Notes under the pieces: generated by a model | The model's input: only the letters and a program-made list of their open reading frames with translations | What the model was told of the DNA's origin: nothing | Databases searched by the model: none | In this document: piece after piece, positions 49,320 through 57,037 of the stretch | How positions within the stretch are numbered: the stretch's first letter is position 1 | Layout of the letters: every line of letters begins with the position of its first letter | Assembly (NCBI RefSeq): GCF_001261735.1 | Contig: NZ_CVRP01000013.1 | Span: 1-64,000, forward strand | Length of the DNA stretch: 64,000 nucleotides | DNA from: Dysgonomonas sp. BGC7 | Lineage (GTDB): Bacteria > Bacteroidota > Bacteroidia > Bacteroidales > Dysgonomonadaceae | Reading direction: 5' to 3' | Program-made: the position numbers and the translations under genes

Positions 49320-49678
49320 GGAGCTATCATTTTTATAATATCATCTATCTGTGCGGCAAGATCAAGGTATTCTGTCCTGACCGATGTATAGCCTTGTATA
49401 TTTGCCTGTCGGGCTATCTGGTTCAGGTTGTTTGCCATGCCTGAAAGCTGGCGGATATATCCGGTTTGTTCCACAGAAAGCCGTTCTTTTACATAACCTT
49501 TTTGGAGGCAGCTGCGGATAAAACTACTGATAGTTGTATTGGATTTCCTAACCTTGGCGATCAACGAATAATACTCTTCGGTCATAAGTTTGAGGTTGAC
49601 ACGGTAACTCTTTTTCTGCCCAAAAGCTTTCGGAGGGCGACCTCCTTTTTTTGTATTTGGATTATAATCTTTCATCAT
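49316..49678 (-). CDS. MobC-like relaxosome accessory protein
   Basis: A 120-residue basic protein. The N-terminus (GGRPPKAFGQKKSYRVNLKL) resembles ribbon-helix-helix DNA-binding proteins, and the C-terminal half (LSGMANNLNQIARQANIQGY) matches the MobC/MobA accessory pattern. It helps the relaxase bind and open oriT. The likely oriT lies directly upstream. Confidence 0.8.
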   Translation of the reverse strand: MMKDYNPNTKKGGRPPKAFGQKKSYRVNLKLMTEEYYSLIAKVRKSNTTISSFIRSCLQKGYVKERLSVEQTGYIRQLSGMANNLNQIARQANIQGYTSVRTEYLDLAAQIDDIIKMIAP

Positions 49679-49759
49679 TTTCTATTCCTTTTTGTTTTAA
49701 ATCATTATACCCCTCAGACCAGCGGGATGTTTACCTTTCTGCGACCAACGGAAGCGGAA

Positions 49760-49797
49760 AGCAAGTGGTTTCGGTATGACCGGAACATAAACTTGCT
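49760..49797. other. candidate oriT hairpin
   Basis: Upstream of the mob genes, AGCAAGT (49760-49766) and ACTTGCT (49791-49797) form a perfect 7-bp inverted repeat enclosing a second stem CGGT-ATG-ACCG (49772-49782). Nested hairpins next to relaxase genes are typical of transfer origins. The exact nick site cannot be read. Confidence 0.5.
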
Positions 49798-49843
49798 ACG
49801 CTAAATTCCTGTAGTCGCATAGGGACATCTGCCACAGGTGTTT

Positions 49844-50779
49844 TTATCGTTTCATCCTCAGATTTGATTGTTTTCTCACGGGCTTTTGAACCTGTTTTAC
49901 TGCGGACAAATAGTCATTCAGATCTTTATATTTAGCATAGTGTGTCGACTGATCCGAGACGGTATTCTCCCAGCAGTTTGCTTTTATCGCTTCGGTTGTT
50001 TTACGTCCGGCATCATCATTATCCAGATAGGTATATACCTGTTTATGAGATTTGATAAAATCTATTGCTTTGGATAGGTTATGCACCGAGTTTAGAATAA
50101 CGGCATCCTGTTTGGGCCGATCCTGATTTTTCAGGGTCAAATAAGACAGGTAGTCAGTAAAACTTTCGAATACAAGACAAGCTTCTTTATTACCCATGTC
50201 GATACTGGTATGGGTTGTTATATCGGAGGAAGTACAGCCTTTGAAGTATTTATTGCGTAGTACATATCCTCCGGAGTCGTTCTGAAAGCCAATGGCGTAA
50301 TATTCCTTTGAATCTACAGCATAATGTATTTCTTCACATTGCTTTTTGGCTATGTTTATATCTATCTGTCGCTCTTTCAGGTATTGTAGTAATAATGGGT
50401 GTGACAATGGTACAATGTTTTGTATAGCTATATTCGACTTTGTCGTATTATTCTCATTGACCTTTATATCAGGAATGGTATTCCGATGAAAAGAAAAAGG
50501 ATTGGATTGTTTATCTCCGGTTTGATTTTCCAGCTTGGATATAGCTTCTCCGATAGAACAATTCTCTATCCGTGCTACCAGATCGATAATACTTCCTCCT
50601 TCGCCAAGCCCATGATCGAACCATACATTGCGAATGTAGTCTACACTAAAGCTGGCATTCTTATCCTCTCTGAGCGGAGAATGATACATACCTTTATATT
50701 CACTTTCTCTGGCGGGTTTTACTCCGATTCTATCCAAGTATTCTCTGATACTTATTTGTTTTATCTTATCAAATGACAT
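49844..50779 (-). CDS. Toprim-domain primase-like replication protein
   Basis: A 311-residue protein from the ATG at 50779 (MSFDKIKQIS). The N-terminal region resembles a CHC2 primase domain (YHSPLREDKNASFSV, FDHGLGEGGSIIDLV) but lacks the zinc-binding Cys residues. The C-terminal half is a Toprim domain with the Glu in VFESFTDYLSY and the acidic pair in TYLDNDDAGRKT. It probably primes or aids element replication with the helicase encoded upstream. Confidence 0.8.
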   Translation of the reverse strand: MSFDKIKQISIREYLDRIGVKPARESEYKGMYHSPLREDKNASFSVDYIRNVWFDHGLGEGGSIIDLVARIENCSIGEAISKLENQTGDKQSNPFSFHRNTIPDIKVNENNTTKSNIAIQNIVPLSHPLLLQYLKERQIDINIAKKQCEEIHYAVDSKEYYAIGFQNDSGGYVLRNKYFKGCTSSDITTHTSIDMGNKEACLVFESFTDYLSYLTLKNQDRPKQDAVILNSVHNLSKAIDFIKSHKQVYTYLDNDDAGRKTTEAIKANCWENTVSDQSTHYAKYKDLNDYLSAVKQVQKPVRKQSNLRMKR

Positions 50780-50797
50780 AATTTTAGTTGTTTTGTC

Positions 50798-50817
50798 GTG
50801 CAATAACCTTATTGCAC
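50798..50817. promoter_or_regulatory. perfect palindrome upstream of the Toprim gene
   Basis: GTGCAATAA, CC, TTATTGCAC form a perfect 9-bp inverted repeat 18 bases before the Toprim start. About 90-125 bases further (50907-50940) lie several TTGTTG/CTTGTTG repeats. Together they could be an operator or part of a replication origin. Confidence 0.35.
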
Positions 50818-50975
50818 AGTTAATAAATGAGTTGTACGGTCAACAGGCTCCCAACACAGGTAACCGCAGTAGTTTATCTATTTTACTACAAGTTCATTTT
50901 TGTTGTGTGCTTGTTGTGGACTTGTTGCTTGATTGTTTTCATTGATTTATAGTTGATTATAAATCATAAAGAACA

Positions 50976-52166
50976 TTACAACAGAACTTTGTCTACTAGG
51001 CTTTTTTCTATCACTAAAAATCTCCCTTTCTTTTTCATTGGGATAAGTTCTCCGTCTATGCCAATCCAATAGAAGGTATAGTCGCTGTTACGATCGGAAC
51101 GAAGCCCCCAATTGTCTTTCAGTATATTCCGAATCTGGGTGACATCGGCTTTTAGCCCTGCATTGCGGATCACATCGAGAAAATCTTTAGGGCAACCCTG
51201 AAATGTGTTTAGCCCGGACAGTTCCATGACATCACTACAGTAGGAGGCCATTTCAATCTCTATCTTGCTGGAGTTATACTTCTTAATCTTATTTAGGGCA
51301 GGAGTTTCCAATAATATAGGGTTAAACCACATTCGGGATTCGTGTTGGGATGATAACTCACGATGAAGTAAAAAGTATAGAAAATAAGGTATCTCTTTAG
51401 CCATCAAATTTCTTAGAGAAGTAATGTCCTTCTTTACAGGCCTAACCTTACGAACCCAAAAGCGGACTTCTTCCTTCGGAATAATGATCGGATTCTTTTC
51501 GTTATTCGAACACAGTACAAACTTGGCAAAGAACTCGATCTCTCTCCGGTCTTTTCCTTTTGCCTCCACTTTGTAATCGCTTGCGGTAGACAGGTTCTTG
51601 ATCTTTTCGGTATCTTCCATCTTATTTAATAAAAGCTCATCGACCAAAATCAACAGTCGGTTTGCCCAGTCTGCATTAAACTGGCTCTTAAAATCCTCGT
51701 TTGTATTAAATGTGGCATTTTTAGCGAATACCATTTTCAGGAAGCGTAAGAAAGTAGTCTTTCCTGTTTGTCTTTCATTGGAAACCAGTAAAAGAATAGG
51801 CAACATTTGAGTAGGGTGGGTATAAAGTAGTTGAATATAATCCAGCCCCAACTCTAGCTGCTCTTCAAAAATATGCTCTAGGAACATTCGGATATAAGGG
51901 AACTCGCCTTTAGCGATAGTGTGATTAATTGGCTCATATTGATTCAGGTATGTTCCATAGACCTGCTTGTAATCGGTATGGTTTGGGATAATACAAAAAC
52001 CATCATATTTTTCAATATCGGGCAGATTGTTCTTTCCATAATCCTGACGAAGGACTTCATAGCTCCAGGGAATCTTCTCTTCAATATAGTCTCCACTGAT
52101 AAGGGGACGATGCACCAGCTTATATAAGGTGGTGCCAACACGGAGGTATTTCTCTTTATTTGCCAT
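50976..52166 (-). CDS. primase-associated helicase (DUF5906/D5-like ATPase)
   Basis: A 396-residue ATPase. Walker A is SNERQTGKTTFLRF (about 129-142) and Walker B LLILVDELLL (about 170-179), followed by a sensor-like FVLCSNNEKNP, as in superfamily 3 helicases of Bacteroidetes mobile elements. It probably unwinds the element origin. A strong AGGAGGGGAGC ribosome site lies inside the end of the upstream HTH gene, which it overlaps by 11 bases. Confidence 0.8.
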   Translation of the reverse strand: MANKEKYLRVGTTLYKLVHRPLISGDYIEEKIPWSYEVLRQDYGKNNLPDIEKYDGFCIIPNHTDYKQVYGTYLNQYEPINHTIAKGEFPYIRMFLEHIFEEQLELGLDYIQLLYTHPTQMLPILLLVSNERQTGKTTFLRFLKMVFAKNATFNTNEDFKSQFNADWANRLLILVDELLLNKMEDTEKIKNLSTASDYKVEAKGKDRREIEFFAKFVLCSNNEKNPIIIPKEEVRFWVRKVRPVKKDITSLRNLMAKEIPYFLYFLLHRELSSQHESRMWFNPILLETPALNKIKKYNSSKIEIEMASYCSDVMELSGLNTFQGCPKDFLDVIRNAGLKADVTQIRNILKDNWGLRSDRNSDYTFYWIGIDGELIPMKKKGRFLVIEKSLVDKVLL

Positions 52167-52464
52167 GCTCCCCTCCTTTCCGGCCTGTACGTATTGCTTC
52201 TACATCTGCCCGCTTGTAACGTTTTCTACCACCAAAGGGAAAAGACCTGATATAGCCTGTCTTCTCCCAGTTCCATAGTGTAGAGGAGTCGATTTTGAGT
52301 ATATTCAAGACCTCTTTACGGCTTAGAAATTCTTCGGTAGGGACATTACTCTTCGGATAGAGTTTTAAACCACCAAGTATTTCTTTAAACACTTCGCGTA
52401 AATCTTCCAGTTTAACTGTAACGCTGACATTCTCCCCGGAATTCAATAAATCACGGTAATTCAT
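52156..52464 (-). CDS. HTH_17-type excisionase/regulator
   Basis: A 102-residue protein with a MerR-like helix-turn-helix (SRKEVLNILKIDSSTLWNWE, about 48-67) and a basic wing (GGRKRYKRADVEAI). Such proteins act as recombination directionality factors or operon regulators in integrative elements. It precedes the helicase gene with an 11-base overlap. A perfect palindrome lies 37 bases upstream. Confidence 0.75.
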   Translation of the reverse strand: MNYRDLLNSGENVSVTVKLEDLREVFKEILGGLKLYPKSNVPTEEFLSRKEVLNILKIDSSTLWNWEKTGYIRSFPFGGRKRYKRADVEAIRTGRKGGEHGK

Positions 52465-52500
52465 AATCGGAAATTTTTTAATTAGACTTTATTTATCTCT

Positions 52501-52516
52501 GGATTCGATCGAATCC
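52501..52516. promoter_or_regulatory. 16-bp palindrome upstream of the HTH gene
   Basis: GGATTCGATCGAATCC is a perfect palindrome 37 bases before the HTH start codon, placed where an autoregulatory operator would be. Confidence 0.4.
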
Positions 52517-52525
52517 GAGGCAAAT

Positions 52526-52558
52526 AAAAAGAGAGACTCTTCAGAGCACAAAGTCTCT
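52526..52558 (-). terminator. terminator of the two-helix membrane protein gene
   Basis: AGAGACT and AGTCTCT arms around a 13-base loop, followed on the minus strand by CTTTTT, 45 bases after the stop of the upstream gene. Confidence 0.55.
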
Positions 52559-52602
52559 TGGAATCTCTCAAAAATCTCTTTATTATCTCCGATTAGACGG
52601 AT

Positions 52603-53382
52603 TTATTGGCTCTGTTTCTCTAAAAATTTAGGGATATTATCAATATTTGGAATGGTATGTTCCTGGGTCTTTGAGTCATGAAGCTTACCTCTAATATATG
52701 AATCTTCCAATTCTTGTAAGTTTATAAAAACAGCCTGTAACCAAGGAACTACTTCGTATTTCTTGCCTATCTCAAAATAATGAGCCATATTCCAACCGAA
52801 ATGGAATATATCGGGGTTCTTTAATTTTCTAGGTTTGATAGGTGTTATATCTTTGGGTAAAGACTCTTCTCGGGCGTAATATTCAATATATTCATCAAGC
52901 CGTAATAATTCATCATCCGCTATATATGGAGCCATCGTCAGATGTGTATATTCTTGGAAGGTCCGGATTTGTGCGGACAATTTCTCAATATAACGTTTTT
53001 CAGAATTTTGCCTTATTGTCTCTATCACTTGGGTTTGCGTTAATTCGGGCAGTGCTTGTGCTTCTTCTTGCCGTTCCTTTCCTTCCGGTTTTTCTTTTTC
53101 ATTAGTAATTTCTGTAGCCTGTTGTTCTTCTGAAGGGATAATATATTTGCGTTCGGGGAGTTTCTGCATAATCCACGGAACTATGACATGAGCCAAAGTT
53201 GCTATAATTACCAGATAGGCTATAATACATACACCTAGAATTATTACAAAAATAATATTTGCCGTACCGGTATCCACACCTTTATCAAGGATAATTAATC
53301 TGCTTAACATGGCAATAGCCACACCGACAATAAAAACGACCAGTAGTAAAATGACATGACTGTTTATCTTCCGGTAATCCAT
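52603..53382 (-). CDS. two-helix membrane protein of unknown function
   Basis: A 259-residue protein with two membrane segments (about 10-30 and 42-72), a Glu/Lys/Gln-rich linker (85-115) and a soluble C-terminal domain (120-245) with no family I recognise. It lies between the integrase and the HTH gene of element 1. This is a common place for accessory or entry-exclusion genes, but nothing in the sequence settles its role. Confidence 0.5.
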   Translation of the reverse strand: MDYRKINSHVILLLVVFIVGVAIAMLSRLIILDKGVDTGTANIIFVIILGVCIIAYLVIIATLAHVIVPWIMQKLPERKYIIPSEEQQATEITNEKEKPEGKERQEEAQALPELTQTQVIETIRQNSEKRYIEKLSAQIRTFQEYTHLTMAPYIADDELLRLDEYIEYYAREESLPKDITPIKPRKLKNPDIFHFGWNMAHYFEIGKKYEVVPWLQAVFINLQELEDSYIRGKLHDSKTQEHTIPNIDNIPKFLEKQSQ

Positions 53383-53438
53383 AGGTAACTGACTACAAGT
53401 TATTATATAAAGTAAAAATACGATTATTTTACAAAAAA

Positions 53439-54842
53439 TTAATCGTCCAACAAGTTTATTAATTCTTTTTTCATATCATCATCTATTGTACGGTACCTTC
53501 CGAAAGCTTTACTGCCTTCTTTATGTCCGCTTAATGCCCCGACTAAATTGGGATCCTTGACTTTCTTGTAGATATTACCTATGAATGTACGACGAGCCAT
53601 GTGGGAAGATGCAACCTCATAAAGAGGCTTTTGCTCTTCTTCCCTTGTCTTTTGATTTATGGTAGTGACCATACGGTCAAGCCCGGCTCGTTTAAAAGCT
53701 TCTTTTATTTTTACATTGTATTTCTGTTCTGTATAAAAAGGGAACAAAGCTACTCTTGCCGGATCATTATATCTTTCAATAATTTCCAATGCTGTTTGAT
53801 TGAGTGGAACACGTACTGTAATGGGCCTTTCTTCTTTGGTTTTACGCGGTATATATTCTATTGAATTATCAATTATATTTTTATGAGTCATTTTTATTAA
53901 ATCACTGACCCGACAACCAATAAGGCATTGGAAAATAAAGATATCTCTTTGTGTTGCTAATACCGGATTATCACTCATATCGGTTTCATATAGCCTTTTT
54001 CTCTCTTCGTTGCTTATGTATATAGGTGTCCCGTACACTATATCACCTATTGCGAACTTCTTGAACGGGTTATTAGCCGTGTAACCGTTATCATTAGTCC
54101 ATATAATGAAGGAACGAAAGCGGTTTAACATATCGGCAACGGAGTTTTGCCCTCTCGATTTAGGCATACCTTTTGGTACTTCGTTTCCTTCCTCGTCTAA
54201 GATCGGTGGGCGTTTACGTGTTGGAGTTTTATTGGTTTCCTTTATTGAATATGGGATTTGATCATATATATCCGGGTATTTCAAGAAAGCTTCTTTTTCG
54301 TTTCTAAGATAATATTCTATTTCTCTAAGGGTCTCGGGGGTTAGATTTGTAAATGTTATCTTATATCCTCTCGTACTTTTACGCTTGTATAATTCAAAAC
54401 GGCGTATACTTCGGATAATGACCTTGAAATTTTTACGGCGTGATTCTGACAACTTGTGTGTAGCAAGGTACTTTTCCATAATCCCGAAAAACGAATCGTC
54501 TGCTTGTTCGGCAGCTTTGCGCGTCGGTTTATGGAATTTCTTGATTTGTTTTTCAATAAAGCTTCTGTCAATGGCACTTTTATTCTCGTTGGTATTAATA
54601 ATATTTTCAAGGAAATCTGTCAATACTTTAAGTTTGGAACGCTTATCAAGGAGCACTTCTCGTTCAACACCTTGTATTAGGGGGATATTAATATCGTTCT
54701 TCTTCCCCCAACGTTTACGGTCAATCCAAATGCCGGAACCTACACGAATACGAATGTCACGGGAAACATATAATCGTAGACTTATTTCTGATTCTCCGGC
54801 ACTGTTAGTTGTCTTTCCCAGATAGTAGTTTGTTTGAGCCAT
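53439..54842 (-). CDS. tyrosine recombinase (integrase of element 1)
   Basis: A 467-residue integrase from the ATG at 54842 (MAQTNYYLGKT). A longer frame to 54956 would cover the arm repeat. An arm-binding/SAM-like N-terminal region is followed by the catalytic domain: Arg in CLIGCRVSDLIKM, HxxR in SSHMARRTFIGN, His in GALSGHKEGS and the Tyr in AFGRYRTID. It lies at the right end of element 1, about 200 bases from att copy 2, as expected for a tRNA-targeting element. Confidence 0.92.
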   Translation of the reverse strand: MAQTNYYLGKTTNSAGESEISLRLYVSRDIRIRVGSGIWIDRKRWGKKNDINIPLIQGVEREVLLDKRSKLKVLTDFLENIINTNENKSAIDRSFIEKQIKKFHKPTRKAAEQADDSFFGIMEKYLATHKLSESRRKNFKVIIRSIRRFELYKRKSTRGYKITFTNLTPETLREIEYYLRNEKEAFLKYPDIYDQIPYSIKETNKTPTRKRPPILDEEGNEVPKGMPKSRGQNSVADMLNRFRSFIIWTNDNGYTANNPFKKFAIGDIVYGTPIYISNEERKRLYETDMSDNPVLATQRDIFIFQCLIGCRVSDLIKMTHKNIIDNSIEYIPRKTKEERPITVRVPLNQTALEIIERYNDPARVALFPFYTEQKYNVKIKEAFKRAGLDRMVTTINQKTREEEQKPLYEVASSHMARRTFIGNIYKKVKDPNLVGALSGHKEGSKAFGRYRTIDDDMKKELINLLDD

Positions 54843-54901
54843 AGCTGTGGATTTTTGTTTCTTCAAATGTAGAAGAAAAGATTCGGAAAAACAATATTCT
54901 G

Positions 54902-54918
54902 TGTCCGCAATGTGTCCG
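54902..54918 (+). repeat. element 1 right arm-type repeat
   Basis: Exact copy of the 17-base repeat at 38157-38173, same direction. It lies 60 bases upstream of the integrase start and 130 bases before att copy 2. Confidence 0.7.
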
Positions 54919-55047
54919 CATTTTATAAAAACAACAAAAATTACATCCAAACACATTCAATCAAAATCAAATCCTAATAGCAGTAAATCAAATGTTTATA
55001 TGTTATTTTCGATTTAATCTAATTCGTTATATTTTGACTATGTAAAA

Positions 55048-55061
55048 CCGGATCTGGGTAC
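55048..55061 (+). repeat. att copy 2
   Basis: CCGGATCTGGGTAC, 13 of 14 bases identical to the tRNA-Leu 3' end. It marks the junction between elements 1 and 2. Confidence 0.8.
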
Positions 55062-55064
55062 AAT

Positions 55065-55098
55065 AAACACCTGTTAATTATTTGATTAACAGGTGTTT
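55065..55098 (+). terminator. terminator after att copy 2
   Basis: AAACACCTGTTAAT pairs perfectly with ATTAACAGGTGTTT over a six-base loop, starting four bases after the att copy. Confidence 0.85.
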
Positions 55099-55109
55099 TG
55101 ATTTTGCCA

Positions 55110-55130
55110 GGGCGCAAATAGGGTGCAAAT
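55110..55130 (+). repeat. element 2 left arm-type repeat
   Basis: GGGCGCAAATA followed by GGGTGCAAAT. It matches 62837-62857 at 20 of 21 positions in the same direction and contains two imperfect GCAAAT units. Confidence 0.7.
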
Positions 55131-55410
55131 TTTAACCAAGTATCAGAATCCAACTTTTCCAAATACAATCATTTTTTGTTCTTGTCCTGCTTTTTGCGGC
55201 TTTTTCCAACGCCATAAAATTTTCACTACCTGACTTTATACAATCAAAACAGTAAATAGAACATAGCAAGAACGGTCTTTAGCATCAATTTCTGACCAAT
55301 AACAATGTAGAATGCTCACCCGCAGGAGATTAGGCGTAATTACCTAGATGTCAATTCACTACAACTAAACATTGTGTTTCTTTGCCCCTTTTTGCCCTAA
55401 TAACCGTTAA

Positions 55411-55529
55411 AGGTTGGACTCCCAGCCGCAGAAATATATGCTCACAAAGGCTATTTATTAAAGTTTCGGCGGCAAGTTGCGAATATTGAAATCCAAACAG
55501 GCGGCAGGGGGTCGGCGGCTGACCAACCT
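55411..55529. repeat. nested inverted repeat in element 2
   Basis: AGGTTGG/CCAACCT outer arms (55411, 55523) and CAGCCGC/GCGGCTG inner arms (55423, 55515) enclose about 85 bases. It lies 59 bases past the stop of the WG-repeat gene. It could be a structured RNA, an origin or a recombination site. Confidence 0.5.
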
Positions 55530-55587
55530 CCAAGCCACAGGAACATCGTAAAAAATTTTCAAAGGGATTTTCGGAAACCTAATCAAT

Positions 55588-56787
55588 TTATTCAATAGCC
55601 TTCTTTGCGTCGAGTTTTTTTCTCGCTTCGGCACACATACGTTTAGCATTACCAATTTCAATCCCCTCCTTGCTGCCCTGTTTTTCAATTATACCTACCG
55701 AAATACCACTTCTGTCATTTGGGTGCATTTGAAACAGTGGTTCAACTATATGGGCAGCACCTTTATAATGATTTATAAATGATGTTATGTACCTTTCAAT
55801 TTGAGATATGGAATTTTGCACAGTCAGTAGTGTTTCTTCATCCGTGAATACTTTGTCGAGGTCATCAAGATTTAGCGTGAAAAGAAACGAAAATACGCCG
55901 AACTTTTTAGTACGTGCGCCCCGAGATATTTCTGTCGTCGCTTTCGCGATCTCTACACTATGAAATAAGTCATCTGACAATAATTTCCAATCGGATTCGT
56001 ATATTACTTTCAATACATCTAACTCGCCTCGCACTCTTGTATTTCCCTCATAAGTTATGAGAATCCGATTAAAATCATCCATCCTAATTGTATACTCTCT
56101 CCAAGTCTTGTCTTTACTTAATAAAAGACCATGACCTGTAACCTTGATTTTATGGAGAGAAATACCTTCCTCCAGAGACGGCATTGCATTTATCCTATTC
56201 TCTTGTGCCTGTCGAATACTATCCGTTCGCCTCTTTTTGACCATCATAATACTATCTGCGAGCCTTTTTTGCTCGCGTTGTACCATTAGAATACTATCCT
56301 GCCGAGCTTGTTCTCTTTCTTGTATTATCTCTTGCTCTCTCTTATCTTGTAATATTTTTTGATTAATAATAGAGTCAGCTTTAGCTAATTGTCTATATAC
56401 ATCATCATACAATCCTTTTACCTTGCGCTTCATTACTGTTTTAAGAGCTTCATCATATCGCTTATTCATATGGAAATGTGGGACAGAACTTCTGTATTTA
56501 ATAATAGGATTTCCGTTAAGGTCAATAAACATAGACGAATAATCATAAATAGACTCGGCATTTTTTCCCTTTTCAATGATAACAATTGCAATCTCATTAT
56601 TGTCAAATTCATTTGCGAAATAGAATTGTGGCTGGATTACCCAATTACCAAGTGCATCTTGATAGCCCCATTTTTCACCCGATGAAGACTTAATTGGCTT
56701 AATATTTGCGTCCGATTGTGAGTAAGTGCATAAAGGCGCAATGACCAATAGCAACAATAAGAGTGGAATAGAACTAATTGTTTTCAT
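55588..56787 (-). CDS. secreted WG-repeat coiled-coil protein
   Basis: A 399-residue exported protein from the ATG at 56787 (MKTISSIPLLLLLL). One two codons upstream (56793) is equally possible. The signal peptide ends near CTYS-Q. A WG-type repeat follows (KWGYQDALGNWVIQPQF), then a long Arg/Gln/Glu coiled coil with recurring DSI-(L/M)-M units, and a C-terminal domain with no family I recognise. Upstream frame extensions would enter a large hairpin and are rejected. It lies in the cargo position of element 2, between two structured non-coding regions. Confidence 0.6.
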   Translation of the reverse strand: MKTISSIPLLLLLLVIAPLCTYSQSDANIKPIKSSSGEKWGYQDALGNWVIQPQFYFANEFDNNEIAIVIIEKGKNAESIYDYSSMFIDLNGNPIIKYRSSVPHFHMNKRYDEALKTVMKRKVKGLYDDVYRQLAKADSIINQKILQDKREQEIIQEREQARQDSILMVQREQKRLADSIMMVKKRRTDSIRQAQENRINAMPSLEEGISLHKIKVTGHGLLLSKDKTWREYTIRMDDFNRILITYEGNTRVRGELDVLKVIYESDWKLLSDDLFHSVEIAKATTEISRGARTKKFGVFSFLFTLNLDDLDKVFTDEETLLTVQNSISQIERYITSFINHYKGAAHIVEPLFQMHPNDRSGISVGIIEKQGSKEGIEIGNAKRMCAEARKKLDAKKAIE

Positions 56788-56901
56788 ATTCATTATTATT
56801 AAAGTTATTAAATGAAAAAGGTAAGCCGTTACCAATATCGCCATACTATTAAGTATACCCACAAAAAGAACGTGGACTAAACCGCTATTTGCTCCCGGGG
56901 T

Positions 56902-56989
56902 CTTCGACAACCTTTGCAGACAAATAACAAGTAAAGCCCACGTATAGTGGACATTTGCTTACTCTTGTCTGCATCAGAAAGTGTCGAAG
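56902..56989. repeat. long multi-stem hairpin in element 2
   Basis: Arms pair in order: CTTCGACA/TGTCGAAG, CTTT/AAAG, GCAGACA/TGTCTGC, AGTAA/TTACT and CCAC/GTGG at the tip, spanning 88 bases with small bulges. It lies upstream of the WG-repeat gene and downstream of the Toprim gene. It is too interrupted for a simple terminator; an origin or regulatory RNA is possible. Confidence 0.55.
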
Positions 56990-57037
56990 TTTCGGGACGC
57001 AAGAAGATAGCTAATGCTTATCCAATATGTTAATGTT

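Larger units (their letters stand above)
38098..55061. mobile_element. integrative mobilizable element 1 (about 17 kb)
   Basis: DNA between the first and second tRNA-Leu att copies. It holds a tyrosine recombinase at the right end, an excisionase-like HTH protein, helicase and Toprim replication proteins, a MobC-like protein, a relaxase and a candidate oriT, but no conjugation-pore or coupling-protein genes. It would therefore need a helper element to transfer. Cargo is a T9SS-RHS operon at the left. A 17-base arm-type repeat lies inside each end (38157 and 54902). Confidence 0.85.
55062..55587. other. left-end non-coding region of element 2
   Basis: About 525 bases with no convincing coding frame. 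It holds a terminator (55065-55098), the left arm repeat (55110-55130) and a 119-base inverted-repeat structure (55411-55529) that is more GC-rich than its surroundings. Confidence 0.6.

Noticed and set aside
53439-54956. Longer integrase start at 54956
   Set aside because: It would make the arm-type repeat (54902-54918) coding; the ATG at 54842 gives a normal integrase N-terminus.
55458-55688. 76-codon and 60-codon frames in the left end of element 2
   Set aside because: They overlap the inverted-repeat structure and the 3' end of the WG-repeat gene in another frame and have no ribosome site or recognisable product.
55588-56910. Longer WG-repeat protein start at 56910
   Set aside because: The extension runs from inside the 88-base hairpin and puts the signal peptide more than 40 residues into the protein.
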